A DNA stretch of 64,000 nucleotides from Ciona intestinalis (lineage: Eukaryota; Chordata; Ascidiacea; Phlebobranchia; Cionidae): assembly GCF_000224145.3 (NCBI RefSeq), contig NC_020174.2, positions 1,018,520 through 1,082,519 of the forward strand. The letters are read 5' to 3'. The notes under the pieces were generated by a model. That model did no database searches and had not been told where the DNA came from. It worked only from the letters and a program-made list of their open reading frames with translations. Both the position numbers and the translations under genes were made by a program. Numbering within the stretch: the stretch's first letter is position 1; every line of letters begins with the position of its first letter. Shown piece after piece: positions 38,079 through 48,900 of the stretch.

Positions 38079-38817
38079 TTCAGTACAAACGGCTGCAGCA
38101 GAAGAAACGTAAAGTGCTTGTAATCATTATCAACGAACACCACGCAATAAATGCCCCAGGGTTTATAAGAGTAAAGTGCTTAAAATACGATACGGTTGTA
38201 GTTTCAAAGATTTAAAGCTAAAGAGTTGAGGTTCGAAACCAGCCTTAGTAAGAATAGTTTGGAATCGAGGTAGGCTATCTATCAAATTAATAGGCAGTAA
38301 TTGAATATATGTTGGAAGTAAATGAATTGAACCCGTACAAAATTTGCAAATGTATAGTAAGGTGGGGGAAGATGGGACATATGTTTATTCTCTTTTATTG
38401 TCTTATTTAGTAGAAAACAAAGAAAGTTCATCAAATTATAAAGCTATGTCTCCACGACTCCCATAAACCGTTGTTAATTGTTTAAAACACGATCAGAATA
38501 TTTAAACATTATGTGATAAAGGTGTCCCATCTTCCCCCACCTTATTATATTAAATATAGCCGTAGTGCTAAACCTAACATTAAGTATAGATTGCGATTTT
38601 CTATTTATTTACAATTATGTTGAAACTGTAAACCTATAATTCACATTTGGTGTTATAGTTAACGTTGAGTCGTTAAGTTTAAATATATTTTGAACTGTAC
38701 AACTCTTTAGAATATTCTCGCAAAGCTAGTTTTTTGGTTAGCGGCAATACAGCCGGGGGCGTATATACATTATACCGCTGCGTCGTTTGAGGCTTGTATT
38801 GAACTGGTTGCTTCATT
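38079..38817. other. divergent spacer between the olfactomedin and Ly6-like genes
   Basis: The two genes read outward from these 740 bp, so both promoters should lie here. It contains one clean MITE (38353-38549) and no exon. No clear TATA box is seen. Confidence 0.5.
38353..38549. mobile_element. MITE copy with intact ends
   Basis: Ends tatagtaaggtgggggaaga and cccatcttcccccaccttat; about 25 bp at each end pair as inverted repeats. Confidence 0.88.
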
Positions 38818-40093
38818 ATGCGAGGTGCATGGCTGGCGTTTATTGCAGGTAAAAATATATAGAGTTACTATATACGGTTAAAGATTGTATTTTAATAAAT
38901 GTTATCTGGCTTTTTTTGCTGTTAACTTTATACGTATAGGAAATGTTTATTTATAAGGCGTGATTACAGTCGTTAGTGTAACACAAATTATATAATATTT
39001 AGTGGGTTGAAGTAAGACGGTCCGTGTTTTTTCTTTTTTATCCCCCCATGTTATAGTAAGCAAAGAATATTTAAAGAACTATATAACCGTATCCTCACGA
39101 CTATTGTTTGTTCAAAACACGATTACGAGATATAGGATATAAGGGGTGGGGAAGATGGGACACTTTTAGCACATGATATCCAAATATCCGCCTGATCGGG
39201 TTTTAAACAATTTACAACGGTTCATGGGAGTCGTAAGGATACAGTTTTTATAAATTTTTTAATGTTCTTGGTTTACTATCAAATAAGACGAAAAAATAGA
39301 ATGAAAAAGTGTCCCATCTTGTACCAACCTACTATTTCAATAACGACTTTATATCCAGGGTTGCTGAACCTGAGTGCAACTATTGCCTACCGAGATGCGT
39401 TTTATTGCAGACCAAGTGACCTAGGCATATGTGCTTCCAGGGAGCTTGAGATACGAAAACAACATTGTGTAGCAAACAATGCAACGAATCCATGCCATAC
39501 TATTAGCTCAAGTAGGTTACGAGCCGTTTACTTACAGGCAACAATTATTTACTTTTAAGTGCTTGTTCGTGTAAACCAATTTTTGGGTCTCGCATAAGAT
39601 TAAACTATTTCTTGGGTCTTGCATGAGATTAAACTATTTCTTGGGTCTCGAATAAGATTCGATCTGATCTTTTATACATGTGTAGTAGCCTTGCGGCGAT
39701 AACACCAAAACTCGTGTCTGCTTCCGAGTTATCACATATGTAACTTTGTAAGTGATTGTTGTTTGGATTAGTAATACTTACAACCAACCCATAAGTGACC
39801 GTTGGTTCGGAGAAATTATCGTTATCTATGTCGCCCTTTGATTATCGAGTCCTATATATACATACCCATATTTTGTAACTCTTTTTATTTCTTCAGTTAC
39901 ATTGCACGACGCCGGGAAATACACGCATCTAAAGCACTGCGGTGTAACGATAAGCATTTGTCAAAAAGTGCAATTAAAAGCTGGGAAGTATTTATTGTGT
40001 CGCAGTGAATGTAACAAAGCTGTAAAAAATGGAAAATATTCTGTTTTCAATTTTATTTTGTTGTTTGTCGTAACGTTTGTGATATATTTATAA
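38818..40093 (+). CDS. small cysteine-rich secreted or GPI-anchored protein, Ly6/uPAR-like
   Basis: Three exons, 38818-38848, 39359-39511 and 39897-40093: 381 nt, 126 residues. Signal peptide MRGAWLAFIAGLLNLSATIA is split by intron 1. The mature part has eight cysteines, two N-glycosylation sites may be present (NAT is clear), and the cysteine-rich part ends in CRSECN. It is followed by a hydrophobic C-terminal tail (VFNFILLFVVTFVIYL) with nothing after it. A signal peptide, 8-10 cysteines ending in C-N and a terminal hydrophobic tail are the usual layout of Ly6/uPAR-domain GPI proteins. The cysteine spacing is not a perfect match, so the family call is moderate. Intron 1 holds two MITEs; the second ends about 20 bp before exon 2. 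AATAAA follows 30 bp after the stop. Confidence 0.72.
38999..39138. mobile_element. MITE copy lacking its right end
   Basis: Variant subfamily: left end tagtgggttgaagtaagacg, block cacgattacgagatatagga. The next MITE begins where this one stops. Confidence 0.65.
39139..39335. mobile_element. MITE copy abutting the previous one
   Basis: Ends ataaggggtggggaagatgg and gtcccatcttgtaccaacct; interior in the tttagcacatgatatccaaa orientation. Confidence 0.82.
39582..39660. repeat. tandem repeat, three units of about 31 bp
   Basis: Units share ttgggtctcgcataagatta and aactatttc; in intron 2 of the Ly6-like gene. Confidence 0.85.
39690..39850 (-). mobile_element. SINE fragment
   Basis: Reverse copy: cttccgagttatcacatatg, taactttgtaagtgattgtt, cataagtgaccgttggttcg. 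Confidence 0.65.
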
Positions 40094-40122
40094 ATTCTTA
40101 AGTTTCTGGTTTGATACATACA

Positions 40123-40128
40123 AATAAA
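40123..40128 (+). terminator. poly(A) signal of the Ly6-like gene
   Basis: AATAAA 30 bp after the stop codon at 40091-40093. The convergent microseminoprotein-like gene ends at 40489, so the two 3' ends share a 395-bp spacer in which nothing else is seen. Confidence 0.7.
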
Positions 40129-40488
40129 GCATTACAACTATTTGTTTAATTAAGTTTACATGGAAGGTTTAATGTAGCCAAACTGAGAAGTTTTATCTTC
40201 AATAAAAAAGCAGGTCTTAAATCCGTGCACACAAGAGAAATTAAAAGATATGCACCAATACTGCTTTCATAATACTTGAAAATCTCGCCATCTAAACCAA
40301 TTTAAAATGAATGGCAATCCAAAATCACATAACACAATAAAATGATCACATTTGTATAGAACTACACTACTACAAACACTTGGCAGTTTGTGAAACAACA
40401 AAAGTATACAAACTGGATCATGATAAAAAAAACATCATTTTTCCGCGCATGGATCAATAAGTTATTAAATATTTTTTCAATAAGAAGT

Positions 40489-42188
40489 TTATTTTCCCAC
40501 CAACCCATACTGGTATCTACATGGTTGTCGTGTCCTCCGATCCAACACTAAGTATCTACAGTATTGTGGATCCCACACACTCTCACAGTCACTATGAACA
40601 CTAGCAGGGTAACCATACCTGTAATATGGATGGACTTGTTAAAGTTATATGCCATCCAAAAAAAATTTACGCTAACAAAGTTACATCTGTGGTAACTCAT
40701 AAGTGGGCACGAAGTGTATGAAACAAAACAACTGTGTTATAAAAACTGTGTTGCTTAGCCACTCATGGATAAATTTTCATACATTGTACCATATACAGAT
40801 AGTTCAAGTTGCCATGTATATATTATACCAAACTATAAATTAGAGAACAAAACTAATCACAATATTATACTTACAAGGAACAGCAACCTTTTCCAAGTAT
40901 TTCTAAAACATAGTTGATCTGACGTAGCAAAGGGTAGAATGTGGTCCCAGTGATTGGGTTTGGGACCGGATCAGGTAAAACAGGGCATGCGATGTGTAAC
41001 GATTCATTGCGGGTGACTATGACTTCTCTCGGAGCATTTCGGAATCTTGCTTGTAACATGCTAAGCAATGTGGATTTCCTTATTGAGGGAAAGTACCAGT
41101 TGGTGATTTCTGATGTCCTGTTCTCTATCTCCAAACAAGATTTCTGTGAATTTATAAATAGTTTCTGTAAACTTGTAAAGCATATTATAAATGGAAAAAA
41201 CTTATCTTATTCACTTTGCTATTATCTGGGTTTAACCTGGTTGCCCGAAAATAAAGGTTTTCTTTCTTACAATATTTATTAGGTAAGCTATTTCTAATTC
41301 CGGGCTAATTTTTATTGGTTTTAACGTAGCCTAAATATCGATATGTCGATATTAATAAAGAACACAAAATAATTCAATAGTAAATTACCACTTGTCAGTA
41401 AAAATATATTTGCTAGAACAGCAAGATATACCACTTTCATAAACTATATATTTACAATTTACAACTTACATAGGCCTTTAATAAGCTTACAGACTAATTC
41501 TTTATAATAATAATTAAGTACAACACAAAATAACTGAATGTTAAAATTACCACTTGGATTTTTCGTTTCCAACAATAACAACGATAGCAATCACTAGTTG
41601 TCCATGAGTCACCTTCCATATATGTTATGTTTGTGTGGACGTCTTGGCAGTATTCTGCAGCGTAACAATCACCATTTCCATTAGGTGTCAGTAGACACAG
41701 GATCAAAGCAGCAGAAATAAGCTGTAAATAGAAATCATATATTAACCATTAAAGAAACATAATAAACGACCATGTCATATTAATTTTAGTTATAACCATA
41801 TGTTAAAAAATACATTATATGAACTTAAAATGCCTTGATATAAAGAGACATCATAACACAGATCAGAAAAGATATGGTCAGAAATTGTCACCCTTTATGT
41901 GTTACCCATTATTAAAAGACTGAAAAGCAGAATATAGTTCAAAAACACTCATGTAGATTATTATTCTACTTGAGTGAGGACAAGACAATCTTGACATGAT
42001 AAAATACTCTTACAGCCTATTATTCTATTGAAGTGAGGGCATATCAAGACAATCTTTGCCAGAATTGGCCCATTACTTCTAAGTTTGTGATATGTCAGGC
42101 CAGGATACAATGTGATGTTTTATTTTAGCTTTATGAATTAAAAGCCCATATATATTTAAAAACTTACCAAATAATTTAAAAGAAACAT
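40489..42188 (-). CDS. beta-microseminoprotein (MSMB)-like secreted protein with a long insertion
   Basis: Four coding exons, minus order: 42188-42168, 41721-41551, 41143-40875, 40618-40489; 591 nt, 196 residues. Signal peptide MFLLNYLLISAALILCLLTP. The first half matches MSMB: DCYAAEYCQD, then SWTTSDCYRCYCWKRKIQ. The second half resumes with KGCCSL, YGYPASVHSDC, and CRYLVLDRRTRQPC, which line up with the vertebrate end. Between CYCWKRKIQ and GCC, where vertebrates have only a few residues, exon 3 adds about 85 residues with no clear homology. Splice phases agree (0, 0, 2). MSMB-family proteins are small secreted disulfide proteins of seminal plasma, venom and mucus. The frame also stays open upstream of the ATG through possible exons near 42236 and 43111-43056, so a non-coding or alternative 5' exon is likely there. 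Confidence 0.82.
40672..40800 (+). mobile_element. SINE tail fragment
   Basis: Plus tail: caaagttacatctgtggtaa, ctcataagtgggcacgaagt, agccactcatggataaa. It lies in the last intron of the MSMB-like gene, antisense. Confidence 0.75.
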
Positions 42189-43400
42189 TGTGAACGAAGG
42201 TTGAAAATATACTTTTAACTTATCAATAATACTGAAACATAAGTTTATTTTTAATATTAGAATATACACTGTCTTTTATTTAAGTTACACATATTACAAA
42301 ACTCTTCTAACTCTCAACCTGCTTGCGAGTTACTAAACTTTATTTAAGGATTTAAACCTTTACTTTTATTCAAGCTGAAATGAAGGTAGTTTTTGAATAA
42401 CTGAACATCTAAGCTAAAGTACTTGTATTTATATCATTAGGAAGATTTACAAGATTGCGCAATCTTTCAAGCTAATCTGCCTCGTTCAAGGAAATACCTC
42501 AACTTTAATCCCGTGTCCATGACGGTTAGGATGTGTTGGGTGTAATTAAGAGACTGATATGGAGTGCAAAAGTTTAGCTGTCTCTGCACTAATTGAATAA
42601 TTTCATGCATTGTGACTTAGATTGCCATGTATGTAAAGTGGCCTGTCGAAACACCCACGAAAGAAAAGTTTAATCTCAAATTACAGCATCGTTTAGTTTT
42701 ACTGCACGGAACATGATTTTCATGAGATACTCAAGTTAATTGGGTATGAGTCATATTGTGATGTCATAATAAAACCGTGTCATATTTTCTTTGTCAGCTT
42801 AATTGTATACACAAAGTGTGTCAGCCACGGAACGACACAAGAATTTAATCTTTAAATTTGTACAAATTATAACAACTTCTATTAATGCTATGCTACTGTT
42901 ACACTGTAGGTAATAAATTCTTAGCCTGACAAAAAAATGAATAGGTGAACCTGCAAGCTGTAATTATTGTATGCTATGGATATATATATATGCCTATTTT
43001 TACAGTTTAATTTTTATTTAAATTTGTTAAAACGTTTATAAAAAGTATTTTGTATACCTGTGTTTTATCAAACCAGAGGCCTTGGGCTCAATGGAGCAAT
43101 CTTGGGGATCTGGAAAAGTAATGAAAAATATCGTTTTACAGGAATAGTTAAAAAAATCATAAAAAAAACAAGAGTAATATCACATACATATAAATACGTT
43201 AAACAGAAAAAGATCAGGCAAAAATGAACTTTTCATAACTTTAAACAAAATGAAACACAAAGCATTAATAAATGAATGTGTAACATAATTTGTAAAAAAA
43301 AACATATTTTCTCGGGTGTGACCGATTCATGACCACTTACGTGAATTCTGGAGTACTTCATCTTTATATACAGGACTATATACACCATTTGTTCACATCA
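42189..43400 (-). other. probable 5' exons and promoter of the MSMB-like gene
   Basis: Minus-strand signals: an acceptor TTTCAG near 42236 ahead of the coding exon; an exon at about 43112-43056 bounded by CCAG|ATCCCC and CACAG|GTATAC; and a donor ATTCAC|GTAAGT near 43340 preceded by two TATA-like boxes (tatataaag near 43365). A short upstream ATG in the first of these would terminate quickly. Read as a 5' untranslated leader; not proven. Confidence 0.4.
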
Positions 43401-43539
43401 TGTAGCACTGGACAGTAACGCACATTCAAACCTATAAGCCTGAAATGTATTCGCCGCACTGTGGCGCAAAAGATCTAAAACGACAAGACTGGTATTTTTA
43501 GTCGCAACCAGCATAGTTTTGGATTCCTCATAAAACAGG

Positions 43540-43650
43540 TTTTTTTAGCCGTTGGGAACCAGATTTCCGCGACACCGTCTTTTGGGAACCATATTTCCGC
43601 GACACCAGATTTCGTGACAACGTCTTTTGGGAACCAGATTTCCGCGACAA
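43540..43650. repeat. tandem repeat, about three units of 30-35 bp
   Basis: Units built from ttgggaaccagatttccgcg and acaccgtctt. The open frame across it on the minus strand is a product of the repeat. Confidence 0.8.
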
Positions 43651-43748
43651 TGGTCTTCGTTTTAAAGTTAAACGGTATAACGGAACACTCGTTTTACTGT
43701 CGTTGCTGCACAACGCAAGGATAAATATTTACATTGGGTGTTGATACT

Positions 43749-44018
43749 CGGCCTACTAGAGATATCTATCTTTAGTAGGCCGTGGTAGATAGTAACGTAC
43801 GGTGGCTCGGCGATTGTATCGAACCTAAGGATGCCAGGTTCGATACGCGATATTAATCAGAGTCGTATAAACACCTTTATATGGCTCTGATATTAATAAG
43901 CGTATGGCGTTCGGCAAGATACCGAACTTCAACCCGGTAGTCAGTAAAAATGGGTTACATCACCCTGAAGGGGTAGTAGGCCAACACTGGCCTGAATTTC
44001 AGGTCCCATGGCATGCCA
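43749..44018. other. cluster of eight consecutive inverted repeats
   Basis: Stems in order: cggcctacta (43749) with its complement ending 43782; gtatcgaacct (43816) ending 43846; atcagag (43856) ending 43891; gttcgg (43909) ending 43927; aaccc (43931) ending 43956; accc (43962) ending 43974; aggcca (43978) ending 43993; cctgaa (43991) ending 44003. Then comes the 10-bp palindrome tggcatgcca (44009-44018). The density suggests a structured RNA or the untranslated end of a mobile element. No family recognised. Confidence 0.7.
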
Positions 44019-44249
44019 CGCTGTAGGACGTCACCCATGTAGAGTCGAATACGTTAATTTGTTCAATGGCTGAATAGGAACACAAACAAAGCACAAAACG
44101 TTACACTACGCAATAACTTGTTTGTATTTCTATAATGACGAAATAACACCGATCGTAATCGCTTTTAGCGAACACAAATTGTAAAAATTCATATTGCAAC
44201 GTAAACTGTTAGTTTGTAATTCCAAATCACAGCAAAAAGTAACTGATGC

Positions 44250-44501
44250 TTATATCGGGTTTAGTGACGTCACTAGAGGAACAAATTTAACAAGGGGCGG
44301 GCTATTGTTTTCCGCTATGGAATATTTTTCATGGCGGACCGTTAGCAGTAACTTAGATTGTAAAATAGGTTGATTTAAAACACTTTTCCGAACTAAATAT
44401 AAATTTCGTTGGCCAGGAATTACCCACCCCACAGCTAAAGGCGATATTTTGGAATAAACAGTTATAACACACAATATAAACAAACATTTCAGAACTGACA
44501 T
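44250..44501 (-). CDS. hypothetical small secreted protein or signal-peptide exon
   Basis: An 83-codon ATG-initiated frame begins with a good signal peptide (MSVLKCLFILCVITVYS). A donor-like GGGTGG|GTAATT after about 26 codons could make this only a first exon, but I found no convincing partner exon. The rest of the frame has no known motif. Weak support. Confidence 0.25.
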   Translation of the reverse strand: MSVLKCLFILCVITVYSKISPLAVGWVIPGQRNLYLVRKSVLNQPILQSKLLLTVRHEKYSIAENNSPPLVKFVPLVTSLNPI

Positions 44502-45906
44502 TAGAAATTAAAGTACACGAGCGATAAAGAAAAAAACTAAATTTTTACAATAACCTTCCTAAACATTGAACTCGGTGGTAATTTTGACAAAAACTGTGGA
44601 CTGTGACGTAAAAAGCACGCAAGATTCTGCGGATTCTCGAACTCACGTCGACCCGTTGTGCGCAAACAAGTTACATTATCACGTAAGAATGCCGAGTGAC
44701 GTCATGTCTCGTGACCGACCTTGATACGCAACAATGCTTATTGTTTTTATACAATCGATAAAAACTTGCAGTATACATTTTCTTTGTCGGAAAGTCTTTT
44801 TTAATAAAACCTTTTCCCACTTACGTAAAAAAATATACAACCGGAGCTATTTTAACCAACCGACGCTTATTTTCGTTCGATATAAAACCGTGGGCGGCAA
44901 CCACGAGGTCTAGGGGAAAAAACGGCGATCTCAAAATAGCAACGTGGTTTTAAATTTGTCATCTTGCTCACATTATGGATGAACGTTCTATTTGATAAGG
45001 CGTTAATTATGTGCAGGTAACTTGGCGAAGAGAAAGGCACTTTCCATTAGCATATTTGGTGCACTTAAGTAATCATAATTTTTTCGAAAAATGTTTTTTT
45101 TTAAATTTGTTTTAAGAAAAAAATAAATGACACAAGAGATATAATATCCTATTGAAGAATCTATACAAGTGCATTGTTTGTTCTTTTATGACATAATAAA
45201 AGAAACCGATTGCAGAATTGTAGGAAACATAGTGCGGTTTCCTATTCAAATACAGGTTTGCTGAACCACACACTGCAGTAGCTTCAGCAACTCGACTGTG
45301 GGCATGGGAGTAGCAACCATGGATAAGTTACTCAAGTTCTCACCCACAAGGATATGAATGACCAAACCAACCAAAAGTCATGTCTTCTTATCCATACACT
45401 ATAGTAGCTTTAAAAACCTTGTGATTTAATAGCAACAACCATCAAACAATAGTGCAGATTCTGCTATTTCAAAAAGTTGTAGTTATTCTTTTATTCTTTG
45501 TGGGTGAGAGGAATTTGGGAAAGATTTGGCCCATCACCCAACAATTGTAGGTAATGTCTAATCAGAATTTCAGTATTAAGAATTTGATGACCATTCCATT
45601 GTCATGTTTTGTTTCCTGAAGTTAAAGCATTACACAGATGATGAGCTTTGTATTCCATCCATATACTGACTAACACTTGATTGTTCTACCTCTTGGCGCG
45701 TAACAAACACCTATTGTTGACTGTCAATCACTGCTTGTGACATCATCATGGTCCATTGTGTCTTAGAATAACAATGACTTGCTTCGTTTGCTCAAAAAGT
45801 TAGGTCTTCATGAAAATTTAAGGAAACTACAATTTTGATTTCAATTTTGGAACTTAATTTGTGGCGTGCAGTGTCCGGTGTGTGGAATACTGGGTGGAAA
45901 TAACTA
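44502..45906. other. intergenic region and 3' flank of the TNF-receptor-like gene
   Basis: No exon seen. Contains two TGACGTCA sites close by (44265, 44697) and a plus-strand TATA-like box (tataaaac near 44882) without a visible downstream gene. The right part should be the 3' untranslated region of the TNF-receptor-like gene. Confidence 0.4.
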
Positions 45907-48900
45907 TCATGACTTATAGTGAACATCAATTGGGGGGTAGATCAGAGTGTTAGATGGAGAATAGAGATCAAGGTTCAAGCTTCCATTGGATTCTTCCATA
46001 CACTGTACAGGAGTGGAGAGACTTGAGTCTTGCCCACCTGATATATGGTCATTCATATCATTCGCTCTCCGCATGTTTTGAATCTGACAGTTAAGCCTTA
46101 ACGGTGCTTTGGATGCATCTGAGTAATCCGTCAATAGGGCGTGTGCTTTGGTGGAAGAGTCCGTGGCTATGGACTCGTTTTCGGTCGGGTTTCTCGTCCT
46201 ACGGATGTGTAGTCTGCTTGTGCAGGATGGGGCAAAGTTGGATTCAGCGTCAGATGGGTGTCCTGTTTTATCCACATTGTTATGCATTATATGGGTGGGA
46301 CGCTCACTTACTGGCTCTGTAATACATAGGATTGCTTTAATGCTGGTTTCAGAAATCAAAAAATGGCAAAAGTAAAAAAGAGAAGCAAAAAGTGAAAAAA
46401 TACAGTGATTTTAAAATATAATTCAAAACAGGTTTTACCTAATTTAAAAAGAGTTAAAAATATTAATTAATAATCCCAAGAACTAATACTCTGGTATAAA
46501 ATTTAATGCAGTATTACTAACCGAATATTGTTTTTTTTTAATTTACTTTATTTTTATGTAAAAAGATTTGTTAAGTATTATTATGGTACCAACTATCTGA
46601 AGCAACAGGGTTTAATGTTTAATTGTTTGAATTTGTAGTTAAACCATATAGAGTTGCCATTGTCTTTTAAACAAACAGTCATAAAATTTATGATGACTTT
46701 TAGTGTTGGAACATATGGTGCAACGACAAAGTACTTAATTGAGCGTGTGTCAGGTCGAATGCACACCTGACACCTCGTATGCGAAGGGGGTACTAACACT
46801 ATAAGCAACTGAAATCGTTGATTATGATTACATATATTCTGTTACTTTTGCTACCAGGCATAATGTAAATATTCTTTCAATCTCATCTGGTATGAAAAAC
46901 ATAGTGCATTTCCAACATTTTTGCCGTCAAAGATTATTTATATTATGAACACAATTAGACAATTTTTTGCTGGTTGTGCATTCTAAGAATTTTAACCAGC
47001 ATAATCTTAAAAACAGTAATAATGATAAAAAATTTAATGTAAGTGGGTGACAATTTTTGCATATACACTTAAAATTTATATGAAAATTTGTATTGTACTG
47101 ATGGCTGAAATAATAACAATAATCCGGGCGTCGTGGCATAGTGGTTAGCGCGCCTGCCTGTAACCCAGAAGTAATGGGTTCAAGGCTTGACGCTGCTACC
47201 ATTGTGGGCATATGTGTCCTTGGGTGAGACACTTAACTGCAATTGCTCCAAACCCAGTGGTAACTAATGGGTTGTCCAAATTGTCAGACATACATAAGAA
47301 AAAGAAAAAATTCCCCAAAAAATAATCACCCAGAAAGCAACATACATGGTAACTCGTAAGCTGTCACGAGGTGTTAAACCCTGGTGATAACGACCGTTGT
47401 TTTCCAGCCACGCGAGGATAAAGTAAGTTACACACACACACAAAAACATATAAGACCTTCTAAGCATAAGCCTGGTATAAGAATTAATGGTCAAGACTCA
47501 CATGTAATGGGATTTAACCTTACCTTGGTGTAAACGTTCTGTGGGACATGGGGAGCTGTTGGGAAAGCTGGAAGGATTAAAACTTTGAGCGTTTGTCGAA
47601 GTATCTTCATCAGGTAGGGTGTTTGGTGGTGGGGTTTGGTTGTAGTTATTATTGACGTAATGTACATTACCGGTACCGGATGCAAAAGCAATAAAAGCCT
47701 GGCCACCATTAACATAAATATTGGGGGGTGTGGTTTGGTTAGTAGGGTCGGGTGTGTGTAGTGGTGGGGGGTACCGAGGTGGTGGAAGCCATTCTGGGTT
47801 ACCTGTAGTAAAGCAATATAAATGAATGGTTTGAAGTAACTAATCTATCATTGGGTAGCAGTTAGATAATAGTTGTTATAACACAAGTGTTTAGTTTCAT
47901 ACACTTTATGCCCACTTATGAGTTACCGCATTTGTAACTTTGTGGGTGATTGTTTTATTAAACTTTTCAATTTAGACAATTTATTAGTGACCACTATGTT
48001 GAAGCAATGACTGTTAGTGTTCCCAAGAACACAGACCCACGATAGTAGCAGCATCAAACCTGCTATCATTCACTTGCGATACAATTACTCTTAATAACTA
48101 AGAACCAGTGAGCGACAATTAACAATCATAGTAACTTAGAACAAATGATATTACAAACTTACTTTCTGGCCCAGGATTTTTGTTTGGTACAGTGGAAGGA
48201 AATGAAGTTGTTACTGTTTCATTTAAATCACCTGGGTTTAATTATTAAGATTATTAAACAAGTTCTTACACAATACAAATGGAGACATATGTAGTAATGC
48301 TTAAATTGATTAAACTGGTATTGACAAACAAGCCAAATATATTTGACTTTTCAATTATTCATTGAATCCCAAATTGTGTCACGAAAAAAGTTAGAACAAT
48401 AATTGTTTGTTTGGTCATATAGTTTAAATAATTGTTGTGACTTTTTCATGTTTTTTTTATGTTTGAAATTTAAGTTTTATGTTTGAAATTTAAGTTTTAT
48501 GTTTGAAATTTAAGTTTTATGTTTGAAATTTAATGAGTTGTGCACATGAAATATGGTTTATCAAACTATTGTTCCATTGTTAAGGAAACAATGATTTGAC
48601 TATGATGTAATAACCTATAACAAAAAAGGCGAAATATGAATTTAAATATAAAAATACAAAAGATTTTTATTACTACAGGGCAAAAAAATCTACAAATGTG
48701 TAAAATAATTAAAGTAATATTAGTTTGAAATATATTTAAATATAAAACATAGTTCACCTTTTGAGTCTTCGAATGGAGTGGCTTGTACAGGGTAAACTGT
48801 TCGTTTGGCTGTAATGTAATATGAGACACGAAGGCTTAGCAAACAAAGAGTAATAAAAGGGACAATGGATCCTTGTTTTGAACTAAGGTTTGGATAAGCT

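Noticed and set aside
43528-43713. 61-codon minus-strand frame rich in R, S and K
   Set aside because: Created by a 30-35-bp tandem repeat; no start context or neighbours.
46104-46375. Overlapping plus-strand frames of 72 and 75 codons
   Set aside because: Shadows of the last exon of the TNF-receptor-like gene.
47130-47195. tRNA gene
   Set aside because: A and B boxes are present but the acceptor stem does not close and the unit continues as a SINE tail; other copies share this structure.
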